DNA of 57,500 nucleotides from Paenibacillus dokdonensis (GTDB lineage: Bacteria > Bacillota > Bacilli > Paenibacillales > Paenibacillaceae): the NCBI RefSeq assembly GCF_004916975.1, contig NZ_STGQ01000002.1, positions 761,609 through 819,108 on the forward strand, given 5' to 3'. This document shows, in pieces, positions 10,142-19,022 of the stretch; position 1 is the stretch's first letter, and the number at the start of each line of letters is the position of its first letter. The position numbers and the translations under genes are program-made. Under the pieces are notes generated by a model, which worked only from the letters and a program-made list of their open reading frames with translations, made no database searches and had not been told where the DNA came from.

Positions 10142-11308
10142 GTGTCGAAACCAAAAGGTTTTGAAAAACCGGTCGGTGTCCGGGATTATGTACCGTATGC
10201 CGTCGACAAGCTGCGCGCGATTGAGCGCAATGTACTCGATTGTATGAGCCGCTGGGGCTATCGTCAGATTATGACACCTACGATGGAATTTTACGAAACG
10301 GTGGGCGTAGCCAGCTCTACGTCAGATCAAAAGCTGTTCAAGCTGCTGAATAACCGCGGCACCACTTTGGTGCTTCGTTCGGATATGACTGCACCGATTG
10401 CACGGGTGGTATCTTCGCTGCTCAAAGAGGAACCGCTGCCGATCCGCCTATCGTACCACGCTAACGTATTCAGGGCCTTTGAAGAGGAAGCCGGGCGGGA
10501 AGCTGAATTTTTCCAGACGGGTGTTGAATTGGTTGGCGATGATTCGCCGGAGGCTGATGCTGAGGTGGTGGCGCTTGCCATCGAATCACTGAAAGCGGCA
10601 GGGGTTGCTTCTTTTAAAATTGCGATGGGTCATGTCGGATTTCTCAACGGATTGTTTGAGGAAGTGTTATCTGGCCGCGGCAATGAGCAACAGGCCATGA
10701 AAAAGCATCTGCTGGACCGGGACTATGTCGGATTCCGCAAAGCGATCGGAGATCTTGCCATTAACGACGAGCAGCGGGAAGTACTTGAAGGCATTTTACG
10801 GCTAAGGGGTAACAAGGAAATTTGTGATCAGGCTTCAGAGCTGAGCAGTCACCCGCTGGCGCAAGCCTCGATCAGCCATCTGTGCAAGGTATGGGAAGTA
10901 CTTGAGGCGTATGGAGTTTCGGAGCATGTCCTGATTGATCTGACAATGATCGGTGACTTCTCTTATTATACAGGGATGACGTTTGAAGGTTATGCAGCTG
11001 AGCTTGGTTTTCCGGTATGCAGCGGCGGAAGGTATAATAACCTGCTGCGCCAGTTTGGCCGGGATGTGCCGGCTACAGGCTTTGCATTGAAAACAAACCG
11101 GATTCTTGACGGTGTAAAAGGGGCTGTGGATGAAGAAAAGCATCCTGTCCTGATCAGATATACTTCAGCAGAGCGCCGGGAAGGACTTGCGCGGGCAGCT
11201 GAGCTAAGAGAACAGGGCAGAGCGGTGGTGACGCTGCTCATTCAACAGGAGAGCGAGAGCCTGAATAAGCCCGATGGAATGTATGACCGAGTAGAGACAT
11301 TCTCCTAA
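10142..11308 (+). CDS. hisZ: ATP phosphoribosyltransferase regulatory subunit HisZ
   Basis: A histidyl-tRNA-synthetase-like protein without aminoacylation activity that is needed by short-form HisG. Class II motifs are visible: motif 2-like TTLVLRSDMTAPIARVV, MIGDFSYYTGMTFEGY and CSGGRYNNLLRQFG. The ATG at 10136 has almost no spacing to GAGGTGA, so the in-frame GTG at 10142 is preferred (388 residues). It is the first gene of the his operon and is separated from hisG by about 80 bases. Its presence agrees with the short HisG that follows. Confidence 0.94.
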   Translation: MSKPKGFEKPVGVRDYVPYAVDKLRAIERNVLDCMSRWGYRQIMTPTMEFYETVGVASSTSDQKLFKLLNNRGTTLVLRSDMTAPIARVVSSLLKEEPLPIRLSYHANVFRAFEEEAGREAEFFQTGVELVGDDSPEADAEVVALAIESLKAAGVASFKIAMGHVGFLNGLFEEVLSGRGNEQQAMKKHLLDRDYVGFRKAIGDLAINDEQREVLEGILRLRGNKEICDQASELSSHPLAQASISHLCKVWEVLEAYGVSEHVLIDLTMIGDFSYYTGMTFEGYAAELGFPVCSGGRYNNLLRQFGRDVPATGFALKTNRILDGVKGAVDEEKHPVLIRYTSAERREGLARAAELREQGRAVVTLLIQQESESLNKPDGMYDRVETFS

Positions 11309-11387
11309 GGGAGTCCGAGAAGGATTATAGATTTCTTCAGAGATCAACAGGGACTGAAGACTATAAGAAAAATAAGGAGGGAGTACG

Positions 11388-12020
11388 TTGACGGAGACAC
11401 TGAAGGTAGCTATGCCGAAGGGAAGGATCTACAAAAAGGCAGCGAATTTATTTCGTGCTGCCGGACTGCCGATTCCAATAGAGGTGGATGAGACACGCAA
11501 GCTGGTGATTGCCTTACCTGAACTCGATATGGAGTTTATATTGGCTAAACCCGTGGACGTACCAACCTATGTGGAGTACGGGGCGGCAGATATCGGGATC
11601 GTCGGCAAAGATGTGCTGATGGAGGAAAACAGGGACGTATACGAGCTGCTCGATCTGGGAATCGCCAAATGCCGAATGTCAGTAATCGGACTTCCGAACT
11701 GGCAACCAGGGATTCAGCAGCGGGTGGCAACCAAATATCCGAATGTGGCATCCCAGTATTTTCGTGAGCAGGGTCAGCAGGTGGAGGTAATCAAGCTGAA
11801 TGGCTCCATTGAATTGGCACCGTTGATCGGTCTAGCTGATCGCATCGTTGATATGGTGGAAACCGGACAAACGCTGAAGGAAAATGGACTTGTCGAGATG
11901 AATCAGATATTTGAGATTACAAGCCGTCTGATTGCCAACCGGGTGAGCTACCGGATGAAGAACGGACAAATTCAGTCGCTGTGCGACCGTCTTCAGAAAG
12001 CTCTTGCCGCCGAGGTGTAA
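11388..12020 (+). CDS. hisG: ATP phosphoribosyltransferase catalytic subunit, short form
   Basis: Condenses ATP and PRPP in the first committed step of histidine synthesis. The 210-residue product lacks the C-terminal regulatory domain of long HisG, so it should work as a complex with HisZ. Recognisable are the N-terminal MPKGRIYKKA, the AADIGIVGKDVLME segment and a PRPP-binding region around NGSIELAPLIGLADRIVDMVETG. The start is TTG at 11388, preceded by AAGGAGGGAG. Confidence 0.95.
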   Translation: MTETLKVAMPKGRIYKKAANLFRAAGLPIPIEVDETRKLVIALPELDMEFILAKPVDVPTYVEYGAADIGIVGKDVLMEENRDVYELLDLGIAKCRMSVIGLPNWQPGIQQRVATKYPNVASQYFREQGQQVEVIKLNGSIELAPLIGLADRIVDMVETGQTLKENGLVEMNQIFEITSRLIANRVSYRMKNGQIQSLCDRLQKALAAEV

Positions 12021-12079
12021 TTCATAAACCGGGCCTATGTCGAACGGAAGACAGATGGAGAGAGCGAGGAGAGAAGCGA

Positions 12080-13387
12080 ATGAAAGTTGTATCTTTACAG
12101 GACTTTGATCTGCGGAGAGAGGTGGATTATGGGACTCCGGAGCAAAATGCAGTGGTTAAACAAATTGTAAGTGACATCAGAGCTGAAGGAGATGCAGCTC
12201 TGCTCCGTTATACCAAGGAACTGGACCGTACCGAGCTCTCCGCCGGTATGCTGCGGGTCACGAAGGCCGAGCTGGATGCAGCTTATGATCAGGTGGAGGA
12301 CTCTTTTATCCAGGCCATCTCAGCTGCAGCTCATAACATCCGCGCTTTTCATATGCGGGAAAAGCGGAATTCATGGATGGATCTGCAGCCGGATGGAAGT
12401 ATTCTGGGCCAGATTATCCGGCCGCTGAAGCGCGTGGGTGTTTATGTGCCCGGTGGCAAGGCTGCATATCCTTCCTCCGTTCTGATGAACGTCATCCCGG
12501 CTCAAGTGGCGGGTGTACCCGAGATCGTCATGGTTACGCCGCCTTCAACCGGTGGCGCGGAAGGGATTAATCCCTATATTCTGGTTGCGGCCGCAGAAGC
12601 GGGCGTGCATGAAATATATCGAGTCGGGGGTGCGCAAGCCATTGCTGCACTGGCTTATGGTACGGAAACGATCGCTCCGGTTGATAAAATTTGCGGACCT
12701 GGCAACATTTATGTAGCACTTGCCAAGCGCGAAGTTTATGGCGCGGTCGACATTGACAGCATCGCTGGACCGAGTGAAATCGTCGTTCTTGCGGATGAGA
12801 CGGCTGACCCTGAATTTGTCGCTGCAGATCTGCTCTCGCAAGCAGAGCATGACGAAATGGCATCGGCCATTCTGGTCACCCCATCCCGTGAGCTTGCAGA
12901 ACTTGTATCTTCCGAGGTTCAGCGTCAGCTGGAGCTTCTGCCAAGACGCGAGATCGCTTCTGCTTCCGTTGAGAACTACGGAGCTATTATTGTTACGGAA
13001 TCGCTGCTTGAGGGAATCTCGGTAGTCAACCGTTTAGCACCGGAGCATCTGGAGCTGATGGTCGCCGATCCGATGTCACATGTGGGCCTGATCGAGAATG
13101 CAGGCGCAATTTTCCTTGGGGCATACAGTTCTGAGCCTGTAGGGGATTATTTTGCCGGCCCGAACCACATTATACCAACGAACGGCACAGCGAGATTCTC
13201 ATCGCCGGTGGATGTGGATGATTTTATTAAGAAATCAAGCATGATTTACTATAGTAAGGAAGCCCTAATGAAGAACGGAGCGGCTATTATGGAGCTGGCA
13301 CGAGGTGAAGGGCTGGAGGCGCATGCACGGGCAATCGAGGTCCGGCTTAAACGGGAAGGGAAGGCAGGAGAAGAAAATGGAATTTAA
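12080..13387 (+). CDS. hisD: Histidinol dehydrogenase
   Basis: Oxidises histidinol to histidine in two NAD-dependent steps and uses a zinc ion. The family signature runs from VGGAQAIAALAYG through CGPGNIYV to DSIAGPSEIVVLAD, and zinc/catalytic residues lie in DLLSQAEHDE and NRLAPEHLEL. The frame opens upstream inside hisG, but ATG 12080 behind GCGAGGAGAG gives a normal 435-residue enzyme. The end overlaps hisB by 11 bases, indicating translational coupling. Confidence 0.96.
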   Translation: MKVVSLQDFDLRREVDYGTPEQNAVVKQIVSDIRAEGDAALLRYTKELDRTELSAGMLRVTKAELDAAYDQVEDSFIQAISAAAHNIRAFHMREKRNSWMDLQPDGSILGQIIRPLKRVGVYVPGGKAAYPSSVLMNVIPAQVAGVPEIVMVTPPSTGGAEGINPYILVAAAEAGVHEIYRVGGAQAIAALAYGTETIAPVDKICGPGNIYVALAKREVYGAVDIDSIAGPSEIVVLADETADPEFVAADLLSQAEHDEMASAILVTPSRELAELVSSEVQRQLELLPRREIASASVENYGAIIVTESLLEGISVVNRLAPEHLELMVADPMSHVGLIENAGAIFLGAYSSEPVGDYFAGPNHIIPTNGTARFSSPVDVDDFIKKSSMIYYSKEALMKNGAAIMELARGEGLEAHARAIEVRLKREGKAGEENGI

Positions 13388-13985
13388 TCAGGAGAACAGT
13401 ACACGAAATGCAAGTATCAGCCGCAAAACGAATGAGACCGATATCAAGCTGGCTTTTTCCGTAGATGGAACTGGCGTTTCGGAGCTGGAGACGGATGTAC
13501 CGTTTCTGAACCATATGCTTGATCTGTTCACGAAGCATGGACAATTTGATTTGAAGGTGCAGGCCCACGGAGATATTGAGATCGATGATCATCATACTGT
13601 TGAGGACATCGGCATTTGCCTTGGTCAGACGCTGCGAGAGGCTCTTGGGGACAAAAAAGGTATCAAGCGCTATGCGAGCGTCTTCGTACCGATGGATGAA
13701 GCACTGGCTCAGGTTGTGATCGATATCAGCAACCGGCCGCATTTTGAATACCGTGCGCAGTATCCATCCACTCAGGTAGGCAGCTTCTCCACGGAGCTTG
13801 TGCATGAGTTTCTCTGGAAGCTTGCGCTCGAAGCGCGGATCACGCTTCATGTCATTGTGCATTACGGACAAAATACGCATCATATGATCGAAGCGGTATT
13901 CAAAGCGCTTGGCCGTGCGCTTGACGAAGCGACCTGCATCGATCCGCGGGTGACGGGGGTTCCATCGACGAAGGGAGTGCTGTAA
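13377..13985 (+). CDS. hisB: Imidazoleglycerol-phosphate dehydratase
   Basis: Dehydrates imidazoleglycerol phosphate. The manganese-binding motifs DHHTVEDIG and NTHHMIEA are intact, and FLNHMLDLFTKHG is family-typical. The start ATG 13377 lies behind GGCAGGAG inside the hisD end and gives 202 residues. It is the monofunctional Gram-positive type without a HisN-like phosphatase domain, which fits the separate hisJ downstream. Confidence 0.96.
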   Translation: MEFNQENSTRNASISRKTNETDIKLAFSVDGTGVSELETDVPFLNHMLDLFTKHGQFDLKVQAHGDIEIDDHHTVEDIGICLGQTLREALGDKKGIKRYASVFVPMDEALAQVVIDISNRPHFEYRAQYPSTQVGSFSTELVHEFLWKLALEARITLHVIVHYGQNTHHMIEAVFKALGRALDEATCIDPRVTGVPSTKGVL

Positions 13986-14636
13986 GTGGCGATCGCGATT
14001 GTAGATTACGGCATGGGCAATCTGCACAGCGTGAGCAAGGCCGTGGAGCGTCTCGGAGTCGAGGCGCTCGTTACGGGCGACCGTGCGGAGATCATGAAGG
14101 CTGACGGCATTATTTTGCCCGGTGTAGGCGCCTTTGGCGATGCTATGGAGCATTTGCGGGAGAGTGGGCTGGGCGATGTCATGAAGGAGGCGGCGGCCGC
14201 AAAGAGACCACTGCTTGGCATTTGTCTTGGGATGCAGCTCTTGTTTGGGAGCAGCGAAGAGCATGGACAGCATGATGGGCTTGGCATTTTACCGGGCAAG
14301 GTCATCCGTTTTGCGGACGGCGATTATAAGGTGCCGCATATGGGCTGGAACCGCTTGGAGTTCCTTCAGAAAGACAATCCGCTGTTAGCGGGACTTGCGG
14401 AAGGGCATGTCTATTTCGTGCATTCTTATCATGTTCTTCCGGAAGTGAAGTCTGACCTGATCGCGGTAACGGATTACGGACAACCGATTACGGCGATTGT
14501 CGGCCGCGGTTCTGTGTATGGCATGCAGTTTCATCCGGAAAAAAGCGGGGAGCTTGGCATGGAGCTGCTTGGGCAGTTCTTGAAGCTATGCGCCGAACGG
14601 AAGAACGATCATTCATTGGAGCAGTCACAACACTAA
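13986..14636 (+). CDS. hisH: Imidazole glycerol phosphate synthase, glutaminase subunit
   Basis: A class I glutamine amidotransferase that supplies ammonia to HisF. The catalytic triad is complete: Cys80 in LLGICLGMQL, and His183 and Glu185 in MQFHPEKSG. The GTG start directly abuts the hisB stop codon, so translation is probably coupled. Confidence 0.96.
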   Translation: MAIAIVDYGMGNLHSVSKAVERLGVEALVTGDRAEIMKADGIILPGVGAFGDAMEHLRESGLGDVMKEAAAAKRPLLGICLGMQLLFGSSEEHGQHDGLGILPGKVIRFADGDYKVPHMGWNRLEFLQKDNPLLAGLAEGHVYFVHSYHVLPEVKSDLIAVTDYGQPITAIVGRGSVYGMQFHPEKSGELGMELLGQFLKLCAERKNDHSLEQSQH

Positions 14637-14699
14637 ATATCAGGCTAGATGCAGTTTGCGGCTTAAGCCATGAAAAAGGGAAGCGGGGGGAGTCATTCG

Positions 14700-15431
14700 A
14701 TGTCATCATTCATCATCTATCCGGCCATTGATATCCGCGGGGGCAAATGCGTCCGGCTGATTCAAGGGGATTATAATCAGGAAACAGTTTATAACGACAG
14801 CCCTCTGGCGGCTGCCAAAGCATGGGAAGATCAAGGCGGTTCTTATATCCATCTGGTGGATCTGGACGGTGCCAAAGCCGGACATCCAGTGAATGACGAG
14901 GTGATTGGCGCTATTGCGTCCGGTGTCAACGTTCCGGTTCAGGTCGGAGGCGGGCTGCGGACCGTTGACGATGTCAAGCGTCTGCTTTCCCTTGGTGTGA
15001 GCCGCGTCATCATCGGTACGGCAGCTATTGAGGACCGTGCGTTTACAGAGGAGGTGCTCGGCACCTATGGTGACAAAGTGGCAATTGGCATTGATGCCAG
15101 AAACGGCTATGTGGCAACACGCGGTTGGCTGGAAACCTCAGAGGTAAAGGCTGAGGAGCTTGCCAAGGAACTGGCTTCCAAGGGTGCAGAAACCTTTATC
15201 TTCACGGATATTTCCCGGGATGGCATGATGCAAGGCCCCAACGTGGATGCGATTGTGGCTTTGGCTAAAAGCAGCGGACGAACCGTCATTGCCTCCGGAG
15301 GTGTCAGCGTGATGGACGATCTGGTTAGGTTGAACCAATATCGCCAAGAAGGCGTTGGCGGTGCCATCGTCGGCAAGGCTTTATATACGGGCAGTATTGA
15401 TCTGGCTGAAGCAGTAAGAACGCTGAAATAA
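14700..15431 (+). CDS. hisA: ProFAR isomerase HisA
   Basis: A (beta/alpha)8-barrel isomerase acting on the phosphoribosylformimino intermediate. The N-terminal YPAIDIRGGKCVRLIQGDY, the two phosphate-binding halves VGGGLRTVDDV and IASGGVSVMDDL, and catalytic aspartates in AIDIRGG and FTDISRDG are visible. ATG 14700 behind GCGGGGGGA gives 243 residues. An upstream in-frame ATG at 14670 lacks a ribosome site. Confidence 0.95.
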   Translation: MSSFIIYPAIDIRGGKCVRLIQGDYNQETVYNDSPLAAAKAWEDQGGSYIHLVDLDGAKAGHPVNDEVIGAIASGVNVPVQVGGGLRTVDDVKRLLSLGVSRVIIGTAAIEDRAFTEEVLGTYGDKVAIGIDARNGYVATRGWLETSEVKAEELAKELASKGAETFIFTDISRDGMMQGPNVDAIVALAKSSGRTVIASGGVSVMDDLVRLNQYRQEGVGGAIVGKALYTGSIDLAEAVRTLK

Positions 15432-15528
15432 ACAATCATAAACAGGATCATTATTATCATGCGTGTGCCCCCAAGTGATCGTAAGCGGAAGGGACAATTA
15501 AAAGGCTGTTGGAGCAGGAGGCAATGCC

Positions 15529-16287
15529 ATGCTGGCAAAACGCATTATCCCATGTCTGGACGTAAAGGACGGCCGGGTGGTTAAAGGAGTCAATTTCGAG
15601 AATTTGCGCGATGCGGGAGATCCGGTCGAACTGGCGGCGCTATATGACCGGGAGGGCGCTGACGAGCTGGTGTTTCTGGATATTTCAGCTTCTGTCGAGG
15701 GCCGGCAAACAATGGTAGAGGTTGTGCGCAAAACAGCCGGTGAAATCGCTATTCCGTTTACGGTTGGCGGTGGAATCTCTCAGGTCGATGATATGAAGAG
15801 AATTTTACGCGCCGGTGCCGATAAAATCGGGATCAACACGGCGGCGGTGCTTAATCCGCAGCTCATTGCAGACGGAGCACGCCGTTTCGGCTCGCAGTGC
15901 ATCGTCGTGGCTGTAGATGCCAAATATAACGAAGCATGGGGTGAATGGGAAGTTTATACACATGGCGGACGCAAAGCATCCGGGATTCATGCGCTCGAAT
16001 GGGTGCGGAAGGCGGAAGCATTAGGGGCCGGTGAGATTTTACTGACAAGTATGGATGCCGATGGCACCAAAGACGGCTTCGATATTTCGCTGACATCAGC
16101 AGTAGCGGATGCCATCCGGATTCCGGTAATCGCTTCGGGCGGAGCGGGAACAAAGGATGACTTTGTCGAAGTATTTACAAAGGGAAAAGCGGATGCGGGG
16201 CTTGCAGCCACCATCTTTCACTATAAGGAAATTTCCATACCGGAACTGAAGCTGGACCTAAAGCTAAAAGGGGTTGAAATCAGATGA
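15529..16287 (+). CDS. hisF: Imidazole glycerol phosphate synthase, cyclase subunit
   Basis: A barrel enzyme that forms imidazoleglycerol phosphate and AICAR with ammonia from HisH. It starts LAKRIIPCLDVKDGRVVKG and has the catalytic aspartates in CLDVKDG and TSMDADGTKDGFD. Phosphate loops are VGGGISQVDD and IASGGAG. It has 252 residues and AGGAGG seven bases before the ATG. A gap of 97 bases separates it from hisA, the widest inside the operon. It overlaps hisIE by four bases (ATGA). Confidence 0.96.
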   Translation: MLAKRIIPCLDVKDGRVVKGVNFENLRDAGDPVELAALYDREGADELVFLDISASVEGRQTMVEVVRKTAGEIAIPFTVGGGISQVDDMKRILRAGADKIGINTAAVLNPQLIADGARRFGSQCIVVAVDAKYNEAWGEWEVYTHGGRKASGIHALEWVRKAEALGAGEILLTSMDADGTKDGFDISLTSAVADAIRIPVIASGGAGTKDDFVEVFTKGKADAGLAATIFHYKEISIPELKLDLKLKGVEIR

Positions 16288-16982
16288 GTGAACAAACGAA
16301 GCTGCAATCGCTGGAGCAAATGCAGGAGGAAATCATCTTTGACAGGGAAGGTCTTGTCCCTGCCATCGTCCAGGATGCAGCCAGCAAGGAAGTACTGATG
16401 ATGGCTTATATGAACAAGGAGTCCCTTAAGCGCTCAATTGAATCCGGCGAAACCTGGTTCTGGAGCAGATCACGTCAAGAACTATGGCATAAAGGGGCTA
16501 CTTCTGGCAACACGCAAAAAATCGTCTCTGCACACTATGACTGTGATGGCGATACCCTACTGTTTTTGGTGAAGCCCGCAGGACCGGCCTGCCATACTGG
16601 CGAGACGACCTGCTTTTACCGCGGAATTACTTCCCGGGCACTGGCAGCAAAAGGGACTGGAGAGGATACTGATCTGGAAAGACACCGTTTTGCGGTACTG
16701 GAGGAGCTCGAGCAGGTCATTGCCCAGCGTGAAAAAGAACGTCCGGAAGGCGCTTATACCACCTATCTGTTTGATAAAGGCGTTGACAAAATTCTGAAAA
16801 AGGTCGGCGAAGAGACGGCTGAAACGATTATCGCCGCCAAGAACAAGGACAACGCCGAGCTGCGTCTTGAGGTCAGTGACCTGATCTATCACCTGCTCGT
16901 TCTGCTGCAGGAACGCAAGCTTCCGTTGGATGAGGTTATGGCTGAGCTTAACCGGCGCCATGAGCGTCCCCGCAGGGATTAG
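16284..16982 (+). CDS. hisI: Bifunctional phosphoribosyl-AMP cyclohydrolase / phosphoribosyl-ATP pyrophosphatase
   Basis: A HisIE fusion of 232 residues catalysing the second and third steps of the pathway. The N-terminal cyclohydrolase domain (about 20-125) has HKGATSGNTQ, DCDGDTLL and GPACHTGETTCF with metal-binding Cys/His/Asp. The C-terminal pyrophosphatase domain (about 140-225) has KVGEETAETIIAAKN. The ATGA overlap with hisF couples translation. Confidence 0.96.
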   Translation: MSEQTKLQSLEQMQEEIIFDREGLVPAIVQDAASKEVLMMAYMNKESLKRSIESGETWFWSRSRQELWHKGATSGNTQKIVSAHYDCDGDTLLFLVKPAGPACHTGETTCFYRGITSRALAAKGTGEDTDLERHRFAVLEELEQVIAQREKERPEGAYTTYLFDKGVDKILKKVGEETAETIIAAKNKDNAELRLEVSDLIYHLLVLLQERKLPLDEVMAELNRRHERPRRD

Positions 16983-16996
16983 GAGGCGAGCCAAGT

Positions 16997-17821
16997 ATGC
17001 TGATCGATTATCACACGCATCATGTCCGCTGCGGTCATGCGGTCGGAGAGCTTGAGGAGTATGTACGCCGCGGCATAGAGATCGGATTGGGCCAAATTGG
17101 CTTGTCCGATCATATGCCGCTGCTTCACGTTGACCCTTCCCGCTACTATCCGGAAATGGCCATGCCGATGGATGAACTTCCACGCTATGTGGAGGAATGT
17201 CTGAAGTTAAAAGAGAAATATAAGGGACAGATTGATATACGATTAGGTCTCGAAGGGGACTATATAGAAGGATGGGAAGAAGCGATAGAGCGGATCGTAA
17301 AGGCTTACCCTTGGGATTATGTCATTGGCTCCGTCCACTTCCTTGGGGAATGGGATATTACGGATCACCGGCAGACCCAGGGCTGGGAGGGCCGTAATAA
17401 ACTCGAGGTCTATCAAACTTATTACGATGCCATTCAAAAAGCAGCTGCGACCGGTTTCTATGATATCATGGGCCATCTGGATGTCATTAAAAGGTTCGGA
17501 TATCATCCGGGCGTGGAAGCTATGGATGAAGTGGAGGCACTGGAAGATGCTGCCCTCAACGCCGTAGCCAGAAGTGGAGTGGCGATGGAGCTGAATGCCT
17601 CCGGATTGTCCAAGCCATGCGCAGAGATGTTTCCATCGGAACGGATGCTGCGAGAGGCATATCGGCTGGGCATTCCCCTAACGGTCGGATCGGATGCGCA
17701 TGATCCAAAGAAACTCGGTGAAAACCTGGATCGCGCGCGGGCAGCATTGTGGGAAGTTGGATTCCGCGAACTGGCGGTGTTTGAGAAGCGTCAGAGAACA
17801 ATGATGCCTCTGGAAGTCTAA
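16997..17821 (+). CDS. hisJ: Histidinol-phosphatase, PHP family
   Basis: Removes phosphate from histidinol phosphate. Metal ligands of the PHP domain are visible in DYHTHHVRCGHA, GLSDHMPLLHVD, IGSVHFLG, GHLDVIKRFG and GSDAHDPK. It has 274 residues, close to B. subtilis HisJ, whose gene is not part of the his operon there. Here it is 14 bases behind hisIE, so all steps from PRPP to histidine lie in one transcript. Confidence 0.93.
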   Translation: MLIDYHTHHVRCGHAVGELEEYVRRGIEIGLGQIGLSDHMPLLHVDPSRYYPEMAMPMDELPRYVEECLKLKEKYKGQIDIRLGLEGDYIEGWEEAIERIVKAYPWDYVIGSVHFLGEWDITDHRQTQGWEGRNKLEVYQTYYDAIQKAAATGFYDIMGHLDVIKRFGYHPGVEAMDEVEALEDAALNAVARSGVAMELNASGLSKPCAEMFPSERMLREAYRLGIPLTVGSDAHDPKKLGENLDRARAALWEVGFRELAVFEKRQRTMMPLEV

Positions 17822-17846
17822 ATTAAACGGGTATCAGGAGGAGCAT

Positions 17847-18794
17847 ATGCAGCATAAGGTGCGTATTTTTTCCGGGTCATCCAATCCCTTGCTGGCTGAG
17901 AGCATGTGCGAGAAGCTGGGAGCGGAGCTGGGCAATATTACGTTATCCCGCTTTAAGAGCGGTGAGATTTACGTAAATTATGAAGAGAGCATCCGCAACT
18001 GTGATGTGTTCATCGTACAATCCCTTTCACATCCGATTAATGAGATGTTTGTTGAGCTGCTGGTCATGATTGATGCGGCGAAGCGCGCCTCGGCACGTAC
18101 GATTAACATTGTCGTTCCATACTATGGATACGCCAGGCAGGAGCGGAAATCAGCACCACGTGAGCCGATCTCCGCCAAAATGGTAGCTGATGTCCTGACG
18201 ACCGCCGGCGCCAACCGGGTTATTACCATTGACCTGCATGCGCCGGCGATCCAGGGTTTTTTCAATATCCCTGTTGATCATCTGACAGCGCTGGACTTGA
18301 TCAGCCATTACTTGAAGTCCTTAAACCTGGCGAGTCCTGTCATCGTGTCACCTGATGCAGGACGGGCCAAGACGGCCGAAAAGCTGGCTAACCATTTGGA
18401 TTCTCCATTTGCTATCATGTTCAAGAAGCGTCCCGCCCATAATGAATCGGTGATAACACATGTTATTGGGGACGTGGAGGGAAAAACACCGATCATTATC
18501 GAAGATATTATCGATACCGGGTCAACGATCGTCAATGTGGTGGAGAGCCTTAAGGAGCGCGGCGCAGCGAAAGCAATCATCTGTGCGACTCACGGGCTGT
18601 TCTCAGGAAATGCGCTTGAGCGCTTAAGCCATTCCCACATCAGGGAGATCGTAGTTACAGACTCGATAGCGGTTCGAGAGGGACAGCATGACCGGATCAA
18701 AGTGTTATCTGTGGCCCCCATGCTATCCGCAGCTGTAAGGATTATCATGGAGGGCGGATCGCTTGCCACCATGTTTAAAGACGCAGGAGTATAA
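17847..18794 (+). CDS. prs: Ribose-phosphate pyrophosphokinase (his-operon copy)
   Basis: Makes PRPP from ribose 5-phosphate and ATP. The family motifs are intact: FSGSSNPLLA at the N terminus, the ATP region around YYGYARQERKSAPREPISAKMVADVL, DLHAPAIQGFFNIPVDHL, and the PRPP-binding loop EDIIDTGSTI. It has 315 residues with RBS CAGGAGGAG. Its position as last gene of the his operon suggests a dedicated PRPP supply for HisG. A housekeeping prs elsewhere is expected but lies outside the window. The terminator begins inside its last codons. Confidence 0.92.
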   Translation: MQHKVRIFSGSSNPLLAESMCEKLGAELGNITLSRFKSGEIYVNYEESIRNCDVFIVQSLSHPINEMFVELLVMIDAAKRASARTINIVVPYYGYARQERKSAPREPISAKMVADVLTTAGANRVITIDLHAPAIQGFFNIPVDHLTALDLISHYLKSLNLASPVIVSPDAGRAKTAEKLANHLDSPFAIMFKKRPAHNESVITHVIGDVEGKTPIIIEDIIDTGSTIVNVVESLKERGAAKAIICATHGLFSGNALERLSHSHIREIVVTDSIAVREGQHDRIKVLSVAPMLSAAVRIIMEGGSLATMFKDAGV

Positions 18795-18813
18795 TGCTCC
18801 GGCGTCTTTTTTT
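18779..18813 (+). terminator. Terminator of the histidine operon, overlapping the prs stop codon
   Basis: AAGACGCAGGAG pairs with CTCCGGCGTCTT (one mismatch in the stem), followed by a run of T. The 5' arm encodes the last prs codons and the TAA stop (18792-18794) is in the loop. Confidence 0.92.
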
Positions 18814-19022
18814 ATGATTATTGAATCTTCTGACATGAACTTATAGTCCATAAAAAATAGATTGTTGGACAGTATTTATATAATAGATATTGCCTTAGAT
18901 GCACCTTAAAAGTTATGGTATACTATTCTGGATAGAAAAATGATTCATTTTATATATAGATGAAACTATGGTTTCGCTTTGATAGAATGTTAGATGCAAC
19001 TTAAGGGAGGTGCCTTGCTTAC

